The position numbers and the translations under genes are program-made. From Bin103 sp002238925 (GTDB lineage: Bacteria > Spirochaetota > Spirochaetia > SZUA-6 > Bin103), in NCBI GenBank assembly GCA_965208065.1, contig OZ242313.1, positions 3,286,001-3,350,000 on the forward strand: a stretch of 64,000 nucleotides of DNA, read 5' to 3'. Numbering within the stretch: position 1 is the first letter of the stretch; the number at the start of each line of letters is the position of its first letter. The notes beneath the pieces are model-generated. The model was not told the DNA's origin, made no database searches, and was given only the letters and a program-made list of their open reading frames with translations. Positions 49,850-58,465 of this stretch are shown in pieces.

Positions 49850-51021
49850 TACGCGGCTCCTTTGCGGGCTGCGAGCACCGCGGAATCGGCCGCCTCGGCA
49901 AACCCGGCGGCACGGATCAACTCGACCGCCGCGCCGTCGAGAATCGCCGCACCCTGAGCGACGTTGGTGCCGGCGAGGCGTACCACGGTGGGCTGCGGCA
50001 AGGCCCCCTCCGACTTCGCCTCCACCACGCCGGCGGCGATGATGTCGGTGCGCGCCAGCCCCCCGAAGATGTTGACCAGCACCGCGCGCACGTCCGGGTC
50101 GGCGCCGATGATGCGCAGTGCGGCGACCACCGCTTCGCGGCGATTGGCCGTGCCGATGTCCAGGAAGTTGGCCGGCTCGCCGCCAGCCAGCTTGATGGCA
50201 TCCATGGTCGCCATGGCCAGGCCGGCGCCGTTCACCAGGCAGCCAATGTCGCCGTCCAGCTTGACGTAGTTGTCGATGCCGGCGTCGTGCGCCTCCAGTT
50301 CGCGCGCCGCCTCCTGGCCGCGGTCGCGCAGCCGGTCCAGCTCCGGCTGCCGGAACAGGGCGTTGTCGTCCACGTCGAACTTGGCATCGCCGGCCAGCAG
50401 GGCGCCGGTCTCGGTCACCACCAGGGGGTTGATCTCGATCATGCTCGCATCGCTGCCGTCGAACGCGCCAACCAGCGAATCGATCAGCCGCACCGCCGGG
50501 GCGAGCAACTCGCCGTCAAGGCCGGTGGCGAATGCCAGGGCGCGTGCCTGAAACGGCTGCAGTCCGCAGGTCGGATCGACGTGCTGCCGGTAAATCTGCT
50601 CCGGGTTGTCGGCGGCGACCTGTTCAATCTCCATGCCGCCGGCAGCCGAGGCGATTACCATCGGCATACCGGCCGCGTTGTCGATGACCACGCTCAGGTA
50701 GAGCTCGCGCGCAATGGCCACGCGTTCCTCCACCAGCACCGCGTCCACCGGCAGGCCGGCCGGGCCGGTCTGATTGGTCACCAGCCGCCCGCCCAGCATT
50801 TCCTCCGCTGCCGCCCGCGCCGCCTGCGGATTCTCGGCCAGCTTGATGCCGCCCGCCTTGCCGCGCGCTCCGGTGTGCGCCTGCGCCTTGACCACCACCG
50901 GTCCGTCCAGCTCGGCCGCGGCGCGTGCTGCCTCCGCGGCCGTGGCCGCGACCCTGCCGCGCGGCACCGCCACGCCGTAGCGGGCCAGTAACTCCTTGGC
51001 CTGATACTCGTGCAGTTTCAA
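49849..51021 (-). CDS. sucC: Succinyl-CoA ligase beta subunit
   Basis: This 390-residue beta subunit has an ATP-grasp fold. It begins at a TTG codon (51021) after GGAGGG, reading (L)KLHEYQAKELLARYGVAVP, the universal start. ATP-grasp marks include VVKAQAHTGARGKAGGIK, SMIEINPLVVTETG and VNIFGGLARTDIIA. The specificity loop does not distinguish ATP from GTP reliably. It forms a dimer or tetramer with sucD. The TTG start is unusual but is the only codon that gives the standard N-terminus. Confidence 0.96.
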   Translation of the reverse strand: MKLHEYQAKELLARYGVAVPRGRVAATAAEAARAAAELDGPVVVKAQAHTGARGKAGGIKLAENPQAARAAAEEMLGGRLVTNQTGPAGLPVDAVLVEERVAIARELYLSVVIDNAAGMPMVIASAAGGMEIEQVAADNPEQIYRQHVDPTCGLQPFQARALAFATGLDGELLAPAVRLIDSLVGAFDGSDASMIEINPLVVTETGALLAGDAKFDVDDNALFRQPELDRLRDRGQEAARELEAHDAGIDNYVKLDGDIGCLVNGAGLAMATMDAIKLAGGEPANFLDIGTANRREAVVAALRIIGADPDVRAVLVNIFGGLARTDIIAAGVVEAKSEGALPQPTVVRLAGTNVAQGAAILDGAAVELIRAAGFAEAADSAVLAARKGAA

Positions 51022-51034
51022 ATCTGGCCCTCCT

Positions 51035-51877
51035 TCAGGCCGCCGGCCGCGCGATCTCGGCCAGCACGCGCCGCAGCGCCGCGGCGGCGACCCCGAACCG
51101 CGACGGCGAGGTGCGTCCGTGACTGGCCCCGGCCACGTCCAGGTGCGGTTCCAGGGTGAGATAGCTGTCGAAATCCGCCGCGTACGCCTCGGCGAGAATG
51201 CGCGCCAACGCGCCATCCCCCTCCCCGGCCGGAACCACCGTCCTGGCCTCTGCCAGCGCGTCCTTGATGTGAAAGTAGGCGATGTGCGGGCGCACCATCT
51301 GCCAGCACCGGTACGGTTCCTCGCCGCACACCACGAAGTTGGCGAAGTCGAAGATGCCGGTAAAGGCGGGCGACCGGACGCTGTTCAGGAGATCGAGCAC
51401 CCGCTCCCCGGTGTCGCCGTAGATGCCGCGCTCGTTCTCGTGCGCCAACACCACGCCGCTCGGTTCGGCCAGCTCCACCAGAGCGCCGAGCCAGTCCAGC
51501 ACCTGGTTCCGGTACGCGGCGGCATCATCCCCGGCCGGGATGAAGTAGGAGAAAATGCGCACGTACGGCGCCTCCAGCACCGCCGCATACTCCAGCGCGC
51601 GCTGCAGGCGCTCCCGCTCCTCGGCGAAATCGCCGCCCACCGGGAACTTGCCGATTGGCGATCCCACGGCCGAAAACCCCACGCCGGCGTGCCGTGCGGC
51701 ATCCTTGACGCGCCGCACCTCCGCGGCCGACAGCTCCAGCACGCCCTTGCCCCACACGCCGCGCAACTCGATGTTGCCCACGTCGTTGGCAGCCAGCACC
51801 TCCAACTGTTCGTCCAGTTCCTGGCCGATTTCGTCGGCGAACGCACTGACCCGCCGCCGGTTCCAACTTACCTTCAT
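51035..51877 (-). CDS. Sugar phosphate isomerase/epimerase (TIM barrel)
   Basis: This 280-residue xylose isomerase-like TIM barrel begins MKVSWNRRRVSAFADEIG. Metal-binding segments are VVLAHENERGIYGD (Glu), TGIFDFANFV (Asp), IAYFHIKDA (His) and LTLEPHLD (Glu). The role is isomerisation or epimerisation of a keto sugar; the substrate is unknown. It lies between htrA and sucC, all on the minus strand, with 13 bp to sucC, suggesting co-transcription with sucCD. It is a different subfamily member from the gene at 3019. Confidence 0.86.
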   Translation of the reverse strand: MKVSWNRRRVSAFADEIGQELDEQLEVLAANDVGNIELRGVWGKGVLELSAAEVRRVKDAARHAGVGFSAVGSPIGKFPVGGDFAEERERLQRALEYAAVLEAPYVRIFSYFIPAGDDAAAYRNQVLDWLGALVELAEPSGVVLAHENERGIYGDTGERVLDLLNSVRSPAFTGIFDFANFVVCGEEPYRCWQMVRPHIAYFHIKDALAEARTVVPAGEGDGALARILAEAYAADFDSYLTLEPHLDVAGASHGRTSPSRFGVAAAALRRVLAEIARPAA

Positions 51878-51957
51878 CGCCGCTATCCAATCGGTCAGGC
51901 GCCGGGTTGTCAATGCCGGCCGGCGCGGCCCCGCCGCGGCCCCGCGGCCCCGCGGCG

Positions 51958-53442
51958 CTACAGGTTGACGTCGATGGTGCTGCGCATGCCGTTGCGGACG
52001 ATCCGGAACCGGTACTCGCCGCTCTCCCCCGCTCCGGTCATCCGGTAGAAATCGGCGGCGTCACGAATGGCGGTGCCATTGATGTGGGTGATGACATCTC
52101 CCGTGCGCAGCCCGGCTGCCGATGCCGCGCTCGACTCGTTGACCTGCGCGATCAGCACGCCGCGCTGATTGCCGGCAATTTCGAACTGGGCACGCACGCG
52201 GTCGGTGAGCGGCACCGGAAAAATGCCGGGCCAGTCGCGCACCGCCCACGCCTCGGAGTCATCGCGCAGCGCGACGCGCACCGTCACCTGCAGTGGCGCG
52301 CCCGCGCGCAGCAGGCCGAACGTGCTCTCCTGCCCCGGTTCCAACGCACCCACCGCACGCACCAGCTCGCCACTGTCAGCCACCGGCTGGCCATTCACGT
52401 GGGTGATCCAGTCGCCCGGCCGCAGGTCGCCGAGCGCGGCCGGGGAGTCGAGGATGATGCTCCATGCCAACGCCCCGTCGGTGTCCTCGACGCCGAGCGA
52501 CTCGCGCGTCTCCGGGCTCGCCGAACTCACGAACACACCGAGGTAGCCGTAGCGAACGGTGCCGGTCTCCATGAAGTCGCGGATGGCCCGCTTGGCGGCA
52601 TTGATCGGCAACGCAAACCCGACCCCCATGTTCACCCCGCTGTTGGACGCGATCCACGTGTTCACGCCGATCACTTCGCCGTCCAGGTTGACCAGGGCGC
52701 CGCCCGAGTTGCCGGGGTTGATGGCGGCGTCGGTCTGGATGTACTCGGCGATGTTGATGCGGGCGCCCCTGGTCTCGCGCCCGAGGGCACTGACGATGCC
52801 GGCCGTCACGCTCGACTGCAACCCGAACGGACTGCCGACGGCGAGCACCAGGTCGCCGACCACCAGCTCGCTGGAATCGCCCAGCCGCGCGGTCGGCAGC
52901 CCGCGGCGCGCGTCGAACGCAACGACCGCGATGTCCTGGCGCGGATCGGTTCCCACCAGCTCGGCCTCAAACTCCGTCCCGTCGTCCAGGGTGACCAGGA
53001 TGTTGTCGCGGTTCTCGATTACGTGATTGTTGGTCAACACGTAGTAGCGGCCGCCTTCCTCGCTCACAATGATGCCGGATCCGGTACCGCCGGGCTGTTC
53101 GAACGGACGCGGCTGGGTCTGATTCGGCGAGAAACTGAATTGCCGCCGGCTCACCGTCCTGGTGGTGTTGATCTGCACGACCACCGGCATCACCGCGGCC
53201 GCGACCGCGCGATACGATGCCTGCAGCTCGCGAAGCAGATCGAGCCCGGACGGCATACTCGCCGGGGCCGCTGTGGCTGCGGCCGTTGCGGCAGCCGGCG
53301 CGGGCTGCAGGGGTGCGGCTTCGTCGGCGTCCGCCTCGGCGAATATGCCGGAAGCCGCGGCCAGGCCTTGACTCAACAGCAGCCCCATCAGCACAAACAC
53401 GCTGCCTCGCCGAGCCGCGGTGAAACCTGCACGTTGCGTCAT
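51958..53442 (-). CDS. HtrA/DegP-type serine protease with two PDZ domains
   Basis: This 494-residue periplasmic quality-control protease has a signal-type N-terminus (GSVFVLMGLLLSQGLAAASG), then a low-complexity Ala/Pro linker. The trypsin-like domain has the triad His140 (LTNNHVI), Asp170 (RQDIAVV) and Ser246 (NPGNSGGAL). Two PDZ domains follow, one at about residues 300-400 (GDLRPGDWITHVNGQPV) and one at 410-494 (SAAGLRTGDVITHINGTAI). The ATG at 53442 is used. It follows the MerR-like gene in the same direction, with 90 bp between that holds the palindrome GCGGTACCGC and CGTTAA repeats. Confidence 0.95.
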   Translation of the reverse strand: MTQRAGFTAARRGSVFVLMGLLLSQGLAAASGIFAEADADEAAPLQPAPAAATAAATAAPASMPSGLDLLRELQASYRAVAAAVMPVVVQINTTRTVSRRQFSFSPNQTQPRPFEQPGGTGSGIIVSEEGGRYYVLTNNHVIENRDNILVTLDDGTEFEAELVGTDPRQDIAVVAFDARRGLPTARLGDSSELVVGDLVLAVGSPFGLQSSVTAGIVSALGRETRGARINIAEYIQTDAAINPGNSGGALVNLDGEVIGVNTWIASNSGVNMGVGFALPINAAKRAIRDFMETGTVRYGYLGVFVSSASPETRESLGVEDTDGALAWSIILDSPAALGDLRPGDWITHVNGQPVADSGELVRAVGALEPGQESTFGLLRAGAPLQVTVRVALRDDSEAWAVRDWPGIFPVPLTDRVRAQFEIAGNQRGVLIAQVNESSAASAAGLRTGDVITHINGTAIRDAADFYRMTGAGESGEYRFRIVRNGMRSTIDVNL

Positions 53443-53532
53443 CGTCGCGTCCCTCCCGTCGTGGCTTGCATACCCTTCAATGGTATTGCATAAGCGGTAC
53501 CGCGGCGACGTTGAAAGATCGTTAACTGCTCG

Positions 53533-54285
53533 TTAAGTATGGGTAACGTGGACCGGTTGCGGGGCCGCGGCCGGCGCCGCGGCGGCCGTCACCGCGGCAA
53601 GCAGGGCGACGCCGAACAGCCGGCTCAGGCGGGAGTAGTCGAGCGCCTCGCACTCGACGAGCGCCTGGACCACGGTTTCCTGGAAGAAATTGAACGTGGC
53701 CACCACGTCCGCCGGGGCCAGACCGAGACGGCGCGCGGCGCGCCCGTAGCTGGCGCCGAGCTGGCGAGCGCGCGGCAGGATGTCTTCGCGCTGCGCCTCC
53801 CCGTTCGGCGTCTCGGTGGCGGCAGCCACGTCCGCCTGCGCGACCGCGTAGCGGATGAGCAAGCCCAACAACTCGCGCCCGAGGTGGGTCATCGACCGGC
53901 GCTGGTTGCCGCTCAGTTCGGCGCGCAGCCCGTGCAGTACGGAACTGCCGGAAGGCAGCGCGGCTCGGCCTGCCTGCCGCATGCCGGCCGGCGGCGGGCC
54001 CGCAAGCGCCTCCCGCACCGCACTGCGTGCCAACTCCGCGATCGCGGCCGCGGTCGCCGGGTCGTCCTGCGGCGCGGCGATCGCGCGCTGCAGGTCCTGC
54101 AACCGGTAGCGGCGGTGCCCACCGGGCGTTCGCAGGCAGCGAATTGTGCCCTTCTCGCTCCAGTTGCGGATGGTCAGCGGGTGCACGCCAAGCAATTCTG
54201 CGGCTTGGCCGATGGTGAGCAGGCGCCCGGCGCCCTTTCCGGCAGGTGGATTCAACGGGCGCTCTTTCCCGCTTGCGAATCGCAT
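53533..54285 (-). CDS. MerR-like DNA-binding regulator, divergent from the haem operon
   Basis: This 250-residue protein has a MerR/excisionase-type helix-turn-helix at about residues 22-70 (LLTIGQAAELLGVHPLTIRN and RTPGGHRRYRLQDL). The rest is helical and ends in an Ala-rich tail. The middle part (HLGRELLGLLIRYAVAQADV and onward, to FNFFQETVVQALVEC) looks like a small helical sensor. It is divergent from hemA with 36 bp between starts, which holds an AT-rich imperfect palindrome at 54284-54304. This placement suggests it controls haem synthesis, but this is inference. The ATG at 54285 is the longest start. Confidence 0.72.
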   Translation of the reverse strand: MRFASGKERPLNPPAGKGAGRLLTIGQAAELLGVHPLTIRNWSEKGTIRCLRTPGGHRRYRLQDLQRAIAAPQDDPATAAAIAELARSAVREALAGPPPAGMRQAGRAALPSGSSVLHGLRAELSGNQRRSMTHLGRELLGLLIRYAVAQADVAAATETPNGEAQREDILPRARQLGASYGRAARRLGLAPADVVATFNFFQETVVQALVECEALDYSRLSRLFGVALLAAVTAAAAPAAAPQPVHVTHT

Positions 54286-54304
54286 AAAATCGTATATATC
54301 TTAT
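54284..54304. promoter_or_regulatory. Imperfect palindrome between the MerR-like gene and hemA
   Basis: This is a 21-bp AT-rich site with arms ATAAAAT and ATCTTAT (one mismatch) around a CGTATAT centre. It overlaps the start codon region of the MerR-like gene and precedes hemA by 17 bp. AT-rich symmetrical DNA of this kind is expected for a MerR-type operator and for a -10 region (TATATC at 54295-54300). A candidate -35 TTGCGA is at 54273-54278. Confidence 0.45.
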
Positions 54305-54321
54305 CTGCGGCTACGCCTTCC

Positions 54322-55578
54322 ATGATCCGCGCCTGGCTCCTCAATTATCGGCCCCTCGACCAGCACCTGGCAAGCGACGCCGCCGCCGCAGTGACGCTTC
54401 TCCCGGAGCGGCTCGCCACTGCGCTCGCAGGCGCAAACGGGACGCACGCGGAGTGGGCCGTGCTCGCCACCTGCCACCGGTGCGAGGTGTACGCCCACCA
54501 CGCGAGCGGCGTGCTGGTTGGCGGCGTTCTGGATGAGCTGCTCTCCGGTGCCGCGCGCCGCACCGTGACGGAGGTTGCCGCGGATGAGGCGGCTCGCCAC
54601 CTGATGCGGGTGACCGCCGGGCTGGACTCCATGCTGCTCGGCGAAACCGACGTCCAGCACCAGGTGGTGGCAGCCTGGCAAGCCGCCGCCGGTAAAGGCA
54701 GCACGGGCCCGGTCCTCGACGCACTGTTTCGCGCCGCGATCCACGCCGGCAAGCGCGTGCGCACCGACACCGCGATCGGGCGCCACGCCACCTCGCTCGC
54801 GCCCGCGGCGGTCGACTTGGTGGCCGGGCGGCTGGCATCGATCAAGGAGTCGCACGCGCTGGTTTACGGTGCCGGCACCATGGCGCAGCGCGCGTGCGAG
54901 CGGCTGCGCGATCTCGGCGTCGGCAGCCTTACCGTCACCAGCCGGACCCTGGAACGCGCCGAGCGGCTCGCGCAACACTGCGGAGGCCGCGCGGTACCCT
55001 GGGATCCGGTCGCCGCCATGCGCACGGCGGACGTCGCGATCGCGGCGACGGCGGCGCCGCAACCGTTCATCGACGATGCCCTGCTGACCGCCGCCATGCG
55101 CGGGCGCGGCCGGCCTCTGCACGTGGTCGACCTGGCGCTGCCGCAGAACGTCGATCGCGGGACGGCGCCGCTGCACGAGTTTCACTACTATGGCCTGGCC
55201 GACCTGGAGGACGCGACGCGGGCCAGCCACGCGGCGCGCGCGGCCGAAATTCCGCACGCCGAAGCGGTGATCGAGCAGGAACTGGCGCACTTTCGCGCCT
55301 GGTGGCAGCAGCGCGAGATCACCCCCGCCCTGCGCATGCTCGGCGAGCTTGCGGCGGCCACCCGCGACGCCGAACTGGAGAAGGTGTGGCGCCGCCTGCC
55401 CGGCCTGACCGACCGCGAGCGGCGCATCGTGGAGTCGCTTGCCCACAACGTGGCGCGCGGCCTGCTGCGCCGGCCCATGACGCGGCTGCGGGACGCCGCG
55501 GGAACTCCACTCGCAGGTCAGTATCGCGGTACACTGGAGTCGCTATTCGCGGATCGGCCGACTGCGGAGCAACGCTGA
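54322..55578 (+). CDS. hemA: Glutamyl-tRNA reductase
   Basis: This 418-residue enzyme reduces Glu-tRNA to glutamate-1-semialdehyde, the first step of haem synthesis by the C5 route. The catalytic Cys51 is in LATCHRCEVY (usual LSTCNRxEVY, here with His for Asn). Other marks are RVTAGLDSMLLGETDVQHQV, a VYGAGTMAQRACERL NADPH-binding turn, and the C-terminal dimer region ending RLRDAAGTPL. The ATG at 54322 is used. It is the first of five haem genes. hemL, hemB, hemC and hemD are not seen. tRNA-Glu is encoded elsewhere in the window. Confidence 0.93.
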   Translation: MIRAWLLNYRPLDQHLASDAAAAVTLLPERLATALAGANGTHAEWAVLATCHRCEVYAHHASGVLVGGVLDELLSGAARRTVTEVAADEAARHLMRVTAGLDSMLLGETDVQHQVVAAWQAAAGKGSTGPVLDALFRAAIHAGKRVRTDTAIGRHATSLAPAAVDLVAGRLASIKESHALVYGAGTMAQRACERLRDLGVGSLTVTSRTLERAERLAQHCGGRAVPWDPVAAMRTADVAIAATAAPQPFIDDALLTAAMRGRGRPLHVVDLALPQNVDRGTAPLHEFHYYGLADLEDATRASHAARAAEIPHAEAVIEQELAHFRAWWQQREITPALRMLGELAAATRDAELEKVWRRLPGLTDRERRIVESLAHNVARGLLRRPMTRLRDAAGTPLAGQYRGTLESLFADRPTAEQR

Positions 55579-55609
55579 ACCGGCAAGGCCGCTCCTCAAT
55601 AAGAAAACG

Positions 55610-56359
55610 ATGAACAACACGACACGCGAATCCACCGCGGCCCGGCCCTCAGCTGCCGATGCCGCATCCGATGACCCGCGGCAGACGCCGCGCACCCTCT
55701 CGCACTTCGCCCTGCTGCGCTTTACCGCGGCCTGGTGGCAACTCGCCGACGACGACCGGCGCCGCCGGCGCGCGGCGCTCCGCGAGGCGCTGTCGGACCT
55801 GGGCGATGCGCGGCACCTGTACCAGGTGTTCCCTGCCCAGGACAGCGCCGATCTGCTGCTGTGGACGGCGCTGCGGGAGGCGGCACCCGACGCGGTACAC
55901 GCTTTCTTTCGCGACTACGCCGCCCGGCTGGCGTGCTTTCGCGGCGTGCTGACGTGTTGCGCACCGCTATGGGGTTTCACCCGCCCCTCCACCTACACCC
56001 GGGTGCGGTCGGCGCAGGAGATGGATCCCTTTACCGGCGAGCGGCAACCGTTTCTGGTGCTGTATCCGTTCGTCAAGACGACCGGCTGGTACGCGTTGAG
56101 CCGAGACACGCGCCAGGGCATGATGAACGGCCACATTCGCGTCGGCAAGGAGTATCCGGACATCACCCAGCTCCTGCTCTACTCGACCGGCGTGCAGGAC
56201 CAGGAGTTCGTGGTGGTGTACGAGACCGCCGACCTCACCCGCTTCTCGGACCTGGTAACGCAACTGCGCAGCACGGAGGCGCGCGCCTATACCGAGCGCG
56301 ACACGCCGTTGACCACCGCCTGCTACCATCCGCCCGGCGCGGCGCTGGAGCTGTTCTGA
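55610..56359 (+). CDS. hemQ: Coproheme decarboxylase HemQ (chlorite dismutase family)
   Basis: This 249-residue HemQ/ChdC decarboxylates coproheme to haem b. The catalytic-type Tyr152 is in FLVLYPFVKTTGW, and the proximal haem ligand His175 is in QGMMNGHIRVGKEYPDI, matching the HemQ pattern. The C-terminus has LLLYSTGVQDQEFVVVYETA. HemQ marks the coproporphyrin-dependent branch of haem synthesis, mostly known from Gram-positives and some other phyla. The gene starts 31 bp after hemA and is followed by hemE. The N-terminal 27 residues are low complexity. Confidence 0.9.
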   Translation: MNNTTRESTAARPSAADAASDDPRQTPRTLSHFALLRFTAAWWQLADDDRRRRRAALREALSDLGDARHLYQVFPAQDSADLLLWTALREAAPDAVHAFFRDYAARLACFRGVLTCCAPLWGFTRPSTYTRVRSAQEMDPFTGERQPFLVLYPFVKTTGWYALSRDTRQGMMNGHIRVGKEYPDITQLLLYSTGVQDQEFVVVYETADLTRFSDLVTQLRSTEARAYTERDTPLTTACYHPPGAALELF

Positions 56360-56435
56360 TGAATTTCGGGACGGCGCATTTCCGGCGTGCCCGCGCACGA
56401 CTGTCTGCCCGCGCCGCCGCCGGCGCGACCGCCGC

Positions 56436-57509
56436 GTGAACCCGGCCGTGGTGCCGACGCTGGTGGCCGCCTGCCGGCGCCAACCGGTCGACCGGGTGCC
56501 GATCTGGCTGATGCGGCAGGCCGGTCGCTACCTGCCGGAGTACCGCGAGCTGCGCAGCCGGTATGGCATGCTCGACATCCTCGGCAGCGCCGAGTTGGCC
56601 GCCCGCGTCACCCTGCAACCGCTGCGCAGGTTCGACTTCGACGGCGCCATTATCTTTGCCGACATTCTGCCGCCGCTGATCGGCATTGGCCTGGAGCTCT
56701 CGTTCGGAAACGGCACCAGTCCGCGCATTCACAACCCGATCCGCGCTGCGCGGGAGGTAGCCGCACTGCGCGCGAGCGACCCGCGCCACGATCTGGCCCC
56801 GACCATGGACGCGCTGCGCATGGTGCGCGCCGAGTTGCCGCCTCGGGTTGCGCTGATCGGTTTCTCCGGCGCGCCGTTCACCCTGGCCACCTATGCCATC
56901 GAGGGCGGTACCTCACGGCAGTTCACGCTGACCAAGCGGATGATGTTCGAGCAGCCGGCGGCCTGGCACGCACTGATGGAGCGGCTCACCCGCCTGGTGA
57001 CCGACTACCTGATTGCCCAGGCCGAGGCGGGCGCGCAGGTGCTGCAGGTATTCGACAGTTGGGCGGGGGTGTTGAGCACCGACGACTACCGCGCCCAGGT
57101 GCTGCCCTTCCTGCGCCAGATATGCGTCGATCTGCAGCCGGCCGGCGTGCCGCTGATCTATTTCAGCACCGGCACCGGCACGATGCTCGAAACGCTCGCG
57201 GACCTGCCGTGCGACGTGCTCAGCGTGGACTGGCGCGTCGACCTGGCAGCGGCGCGCCGCCTGCTTCCGGCCCGCATGGCGATACAGGGCAACCTGGAGC
57301 CGGCGCTGCTGTTCGCCCCCGCGGAGCTGCTCGAGGCACGCGCACGGACGGTGCTTCGCGCCGGTGCGGCCGCCTCGGGGTACATCTTCAACCTCGGCCA
57401 CGGCATCCTGCCGCAGACGCCGCCGGAAGCCGTGGCGCGGCTGGTCGATCTCGTGCACGGCTACCGTCCCGCGGCGGCCGGAAACGCGCCGCAGGCGGCT
57501 TCCCGGTGA
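56436..57509 (+). CDS. hemE: Uroporphyrinogen decarboxylase
   Basis: This 357-residue enzyme converts uroporphyrinogen III to coproporphyrinogen III. Motifs: PIWLMRQAGRYLPEYRELR at the N-terminus, FADILPPLIGIGLEL, GFSGAPFTLATYAIEGG and FNLGHGILPQTPPEAV. The GTG start at 56436 (VNPAVVPTLVAA) gives a normal N-terminus. It is between hemQ and hemH, and its stop overlaps the hemH start by 3 nt within GTGA. Confidence 0.95.
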   Translation: MNPAVVPTLVAACRRQPVDRVPIWLMRQAGRYLPEYRELRSRYGMLDILGSAELAARVTLQPLRRFDFDGAIIFADILPPLIGIGLELSFGNGTSPRIHNPIRAAREVAALRASDPRHDLAPTMDALRMVRAELPPRVALIGFSGAPFTLATYAIEGGTSRQFTLTKRMMFEQPAAWHALMERLTRLVTDYLIAQAEAGAQVLQVFDSWAGVLSTDDYRAQVLPFLRQICVDLQPAGVPLIYFSTGTGTMLETLADLPCDVLSVDWRVDLAAARRLLPARMAIQGNLEPALLFAPAELLEARARTVLRAGAAASGYIFNLGHGILPQTPPEAVARLVDLVHGYRPAAAGNAPQAASR

Positions 57510-58465
57510 GCCGGCTGGGCGTGCTGGTAATGGCCTACGGCGGGCCCGATTCGCTGGCCGACGTGGAGCCCTACCTGCTCGACATCCGCGGCGGCCGGCC
57601 CACCCCGCCAGCGCTGGTGGAGGAAGTCCGCGAACGCTACCGCCGCATCGGCGGCAAGTCGCCGCTGCGCGAAATAACCGAACGGCAGGCCGAGGCACTG
57701 CGCGCCGCCCTGTGCGAACGGGGCGTTGCGGCCGACGTGGAGGTGGGCATGCGCCACTGGCAGCCGCGCATCGCCGCGGCGGTGCAGCGCCTCGCCGGGC
57801 GCGGCGTGACACGGGCGGTTGGGCTCACCATGGCGCCGCACTACTCGCGGCGCAGTGTCGGCGCCTACCAGGAACAGGTGCGCGCGGCAGTTGCCGGCGC
57901 AACCGGTGGGCCGCGGTTCACGTTTGTGTCTCACTTCGGCGACCACCCGCGCTTCATTGCCGCCGCGGCGCGCGAGGTTCGCGCCGCCCTGGACGCGCTT
58001 CCCGAGGCACACGAGGCGGTGCCCGGCAGGTCCGGCATCCGGGTGCTGTTCTCGGCGCACAGCCTGCCGGAAGCCTGGGTCGACGGCGGCGACCCCTATC
58101 CGGAGCAGTTGCACGCCTCGGCCGCGGCGGTAGCACGGGCCGCCGGGTTGGTTCCGGGTCAGTGGCGCCAGTGCTACCAGTCCGCGGGCGCCAGGCCCGG
58201 CGCCTGGCTCGGACCAGCGCTCGACGCGGAGGTGCGCCAGGCCGCGGCCGACGGCGCCGGCCGCGTGGTAGTGGCGCCGTTCGGTTTCGTGGCCGACCAC
58301 GTGGAGATTCTGTTCGATATCGACATCGAACTGCGTGATCTCGGCGACTCGCTTGGTGTCCGGGTAAGCCGTACGCGTTCGCTCGGTACCGACCCCGAGT
58401 TGATGGCGGCGCTGGCCGACCGGGTACTGGCGTCCGCCGCCGATGGAGCGGCGCATGCAGGATAG
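57506..58465 (+). CDS. hemH: Ferrochelatase (coproporphyrin type in this pathway)
   Basis: This 319-residue ferrochelatase starts SRLGVLVMAYGGPDSLADVE after GTG. The active-site His185 is in VLFSAHSLPEAW, with YQSAGARPGAWLGP later and GFVADHVEILFDIDIE near the end. Given the HemQ neighbour it should insert iron into coproporphyrin III (CpfC role) rather than protoporphyrin IX. The product then goes to HemQ. It overlaps hemE by 4 nt and the following oxidase by 23 nt. Confidence 0.93.
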   Translation: MSRLGVLVMAYGGPDSLADVEPYLLDIRGGRPTPPALVEEVRERYRRIGGKSPLREITERQAEALRAALCERGVAADVEVGMRHWQPRIAAAVQRLAGRGVTRAVGLTMAPHYSRRSVGAYQEQVRAAVAGATGGPRFTFVSHFGDHPRFIAAAAREVRAALDALPEAHEAVPGRSGIRVLFSAHSLPEAWVDGGDPYPEQLHASAAAVARAAGLVPGQWRQCYQSAGARPGAWLGPALDAEVRQAAADGAGRVVVAPFGFVADHVEILFDIDIELRDLGDSLGVRVSRTRSLGTDPELMAALADRVLASAADGAAHAG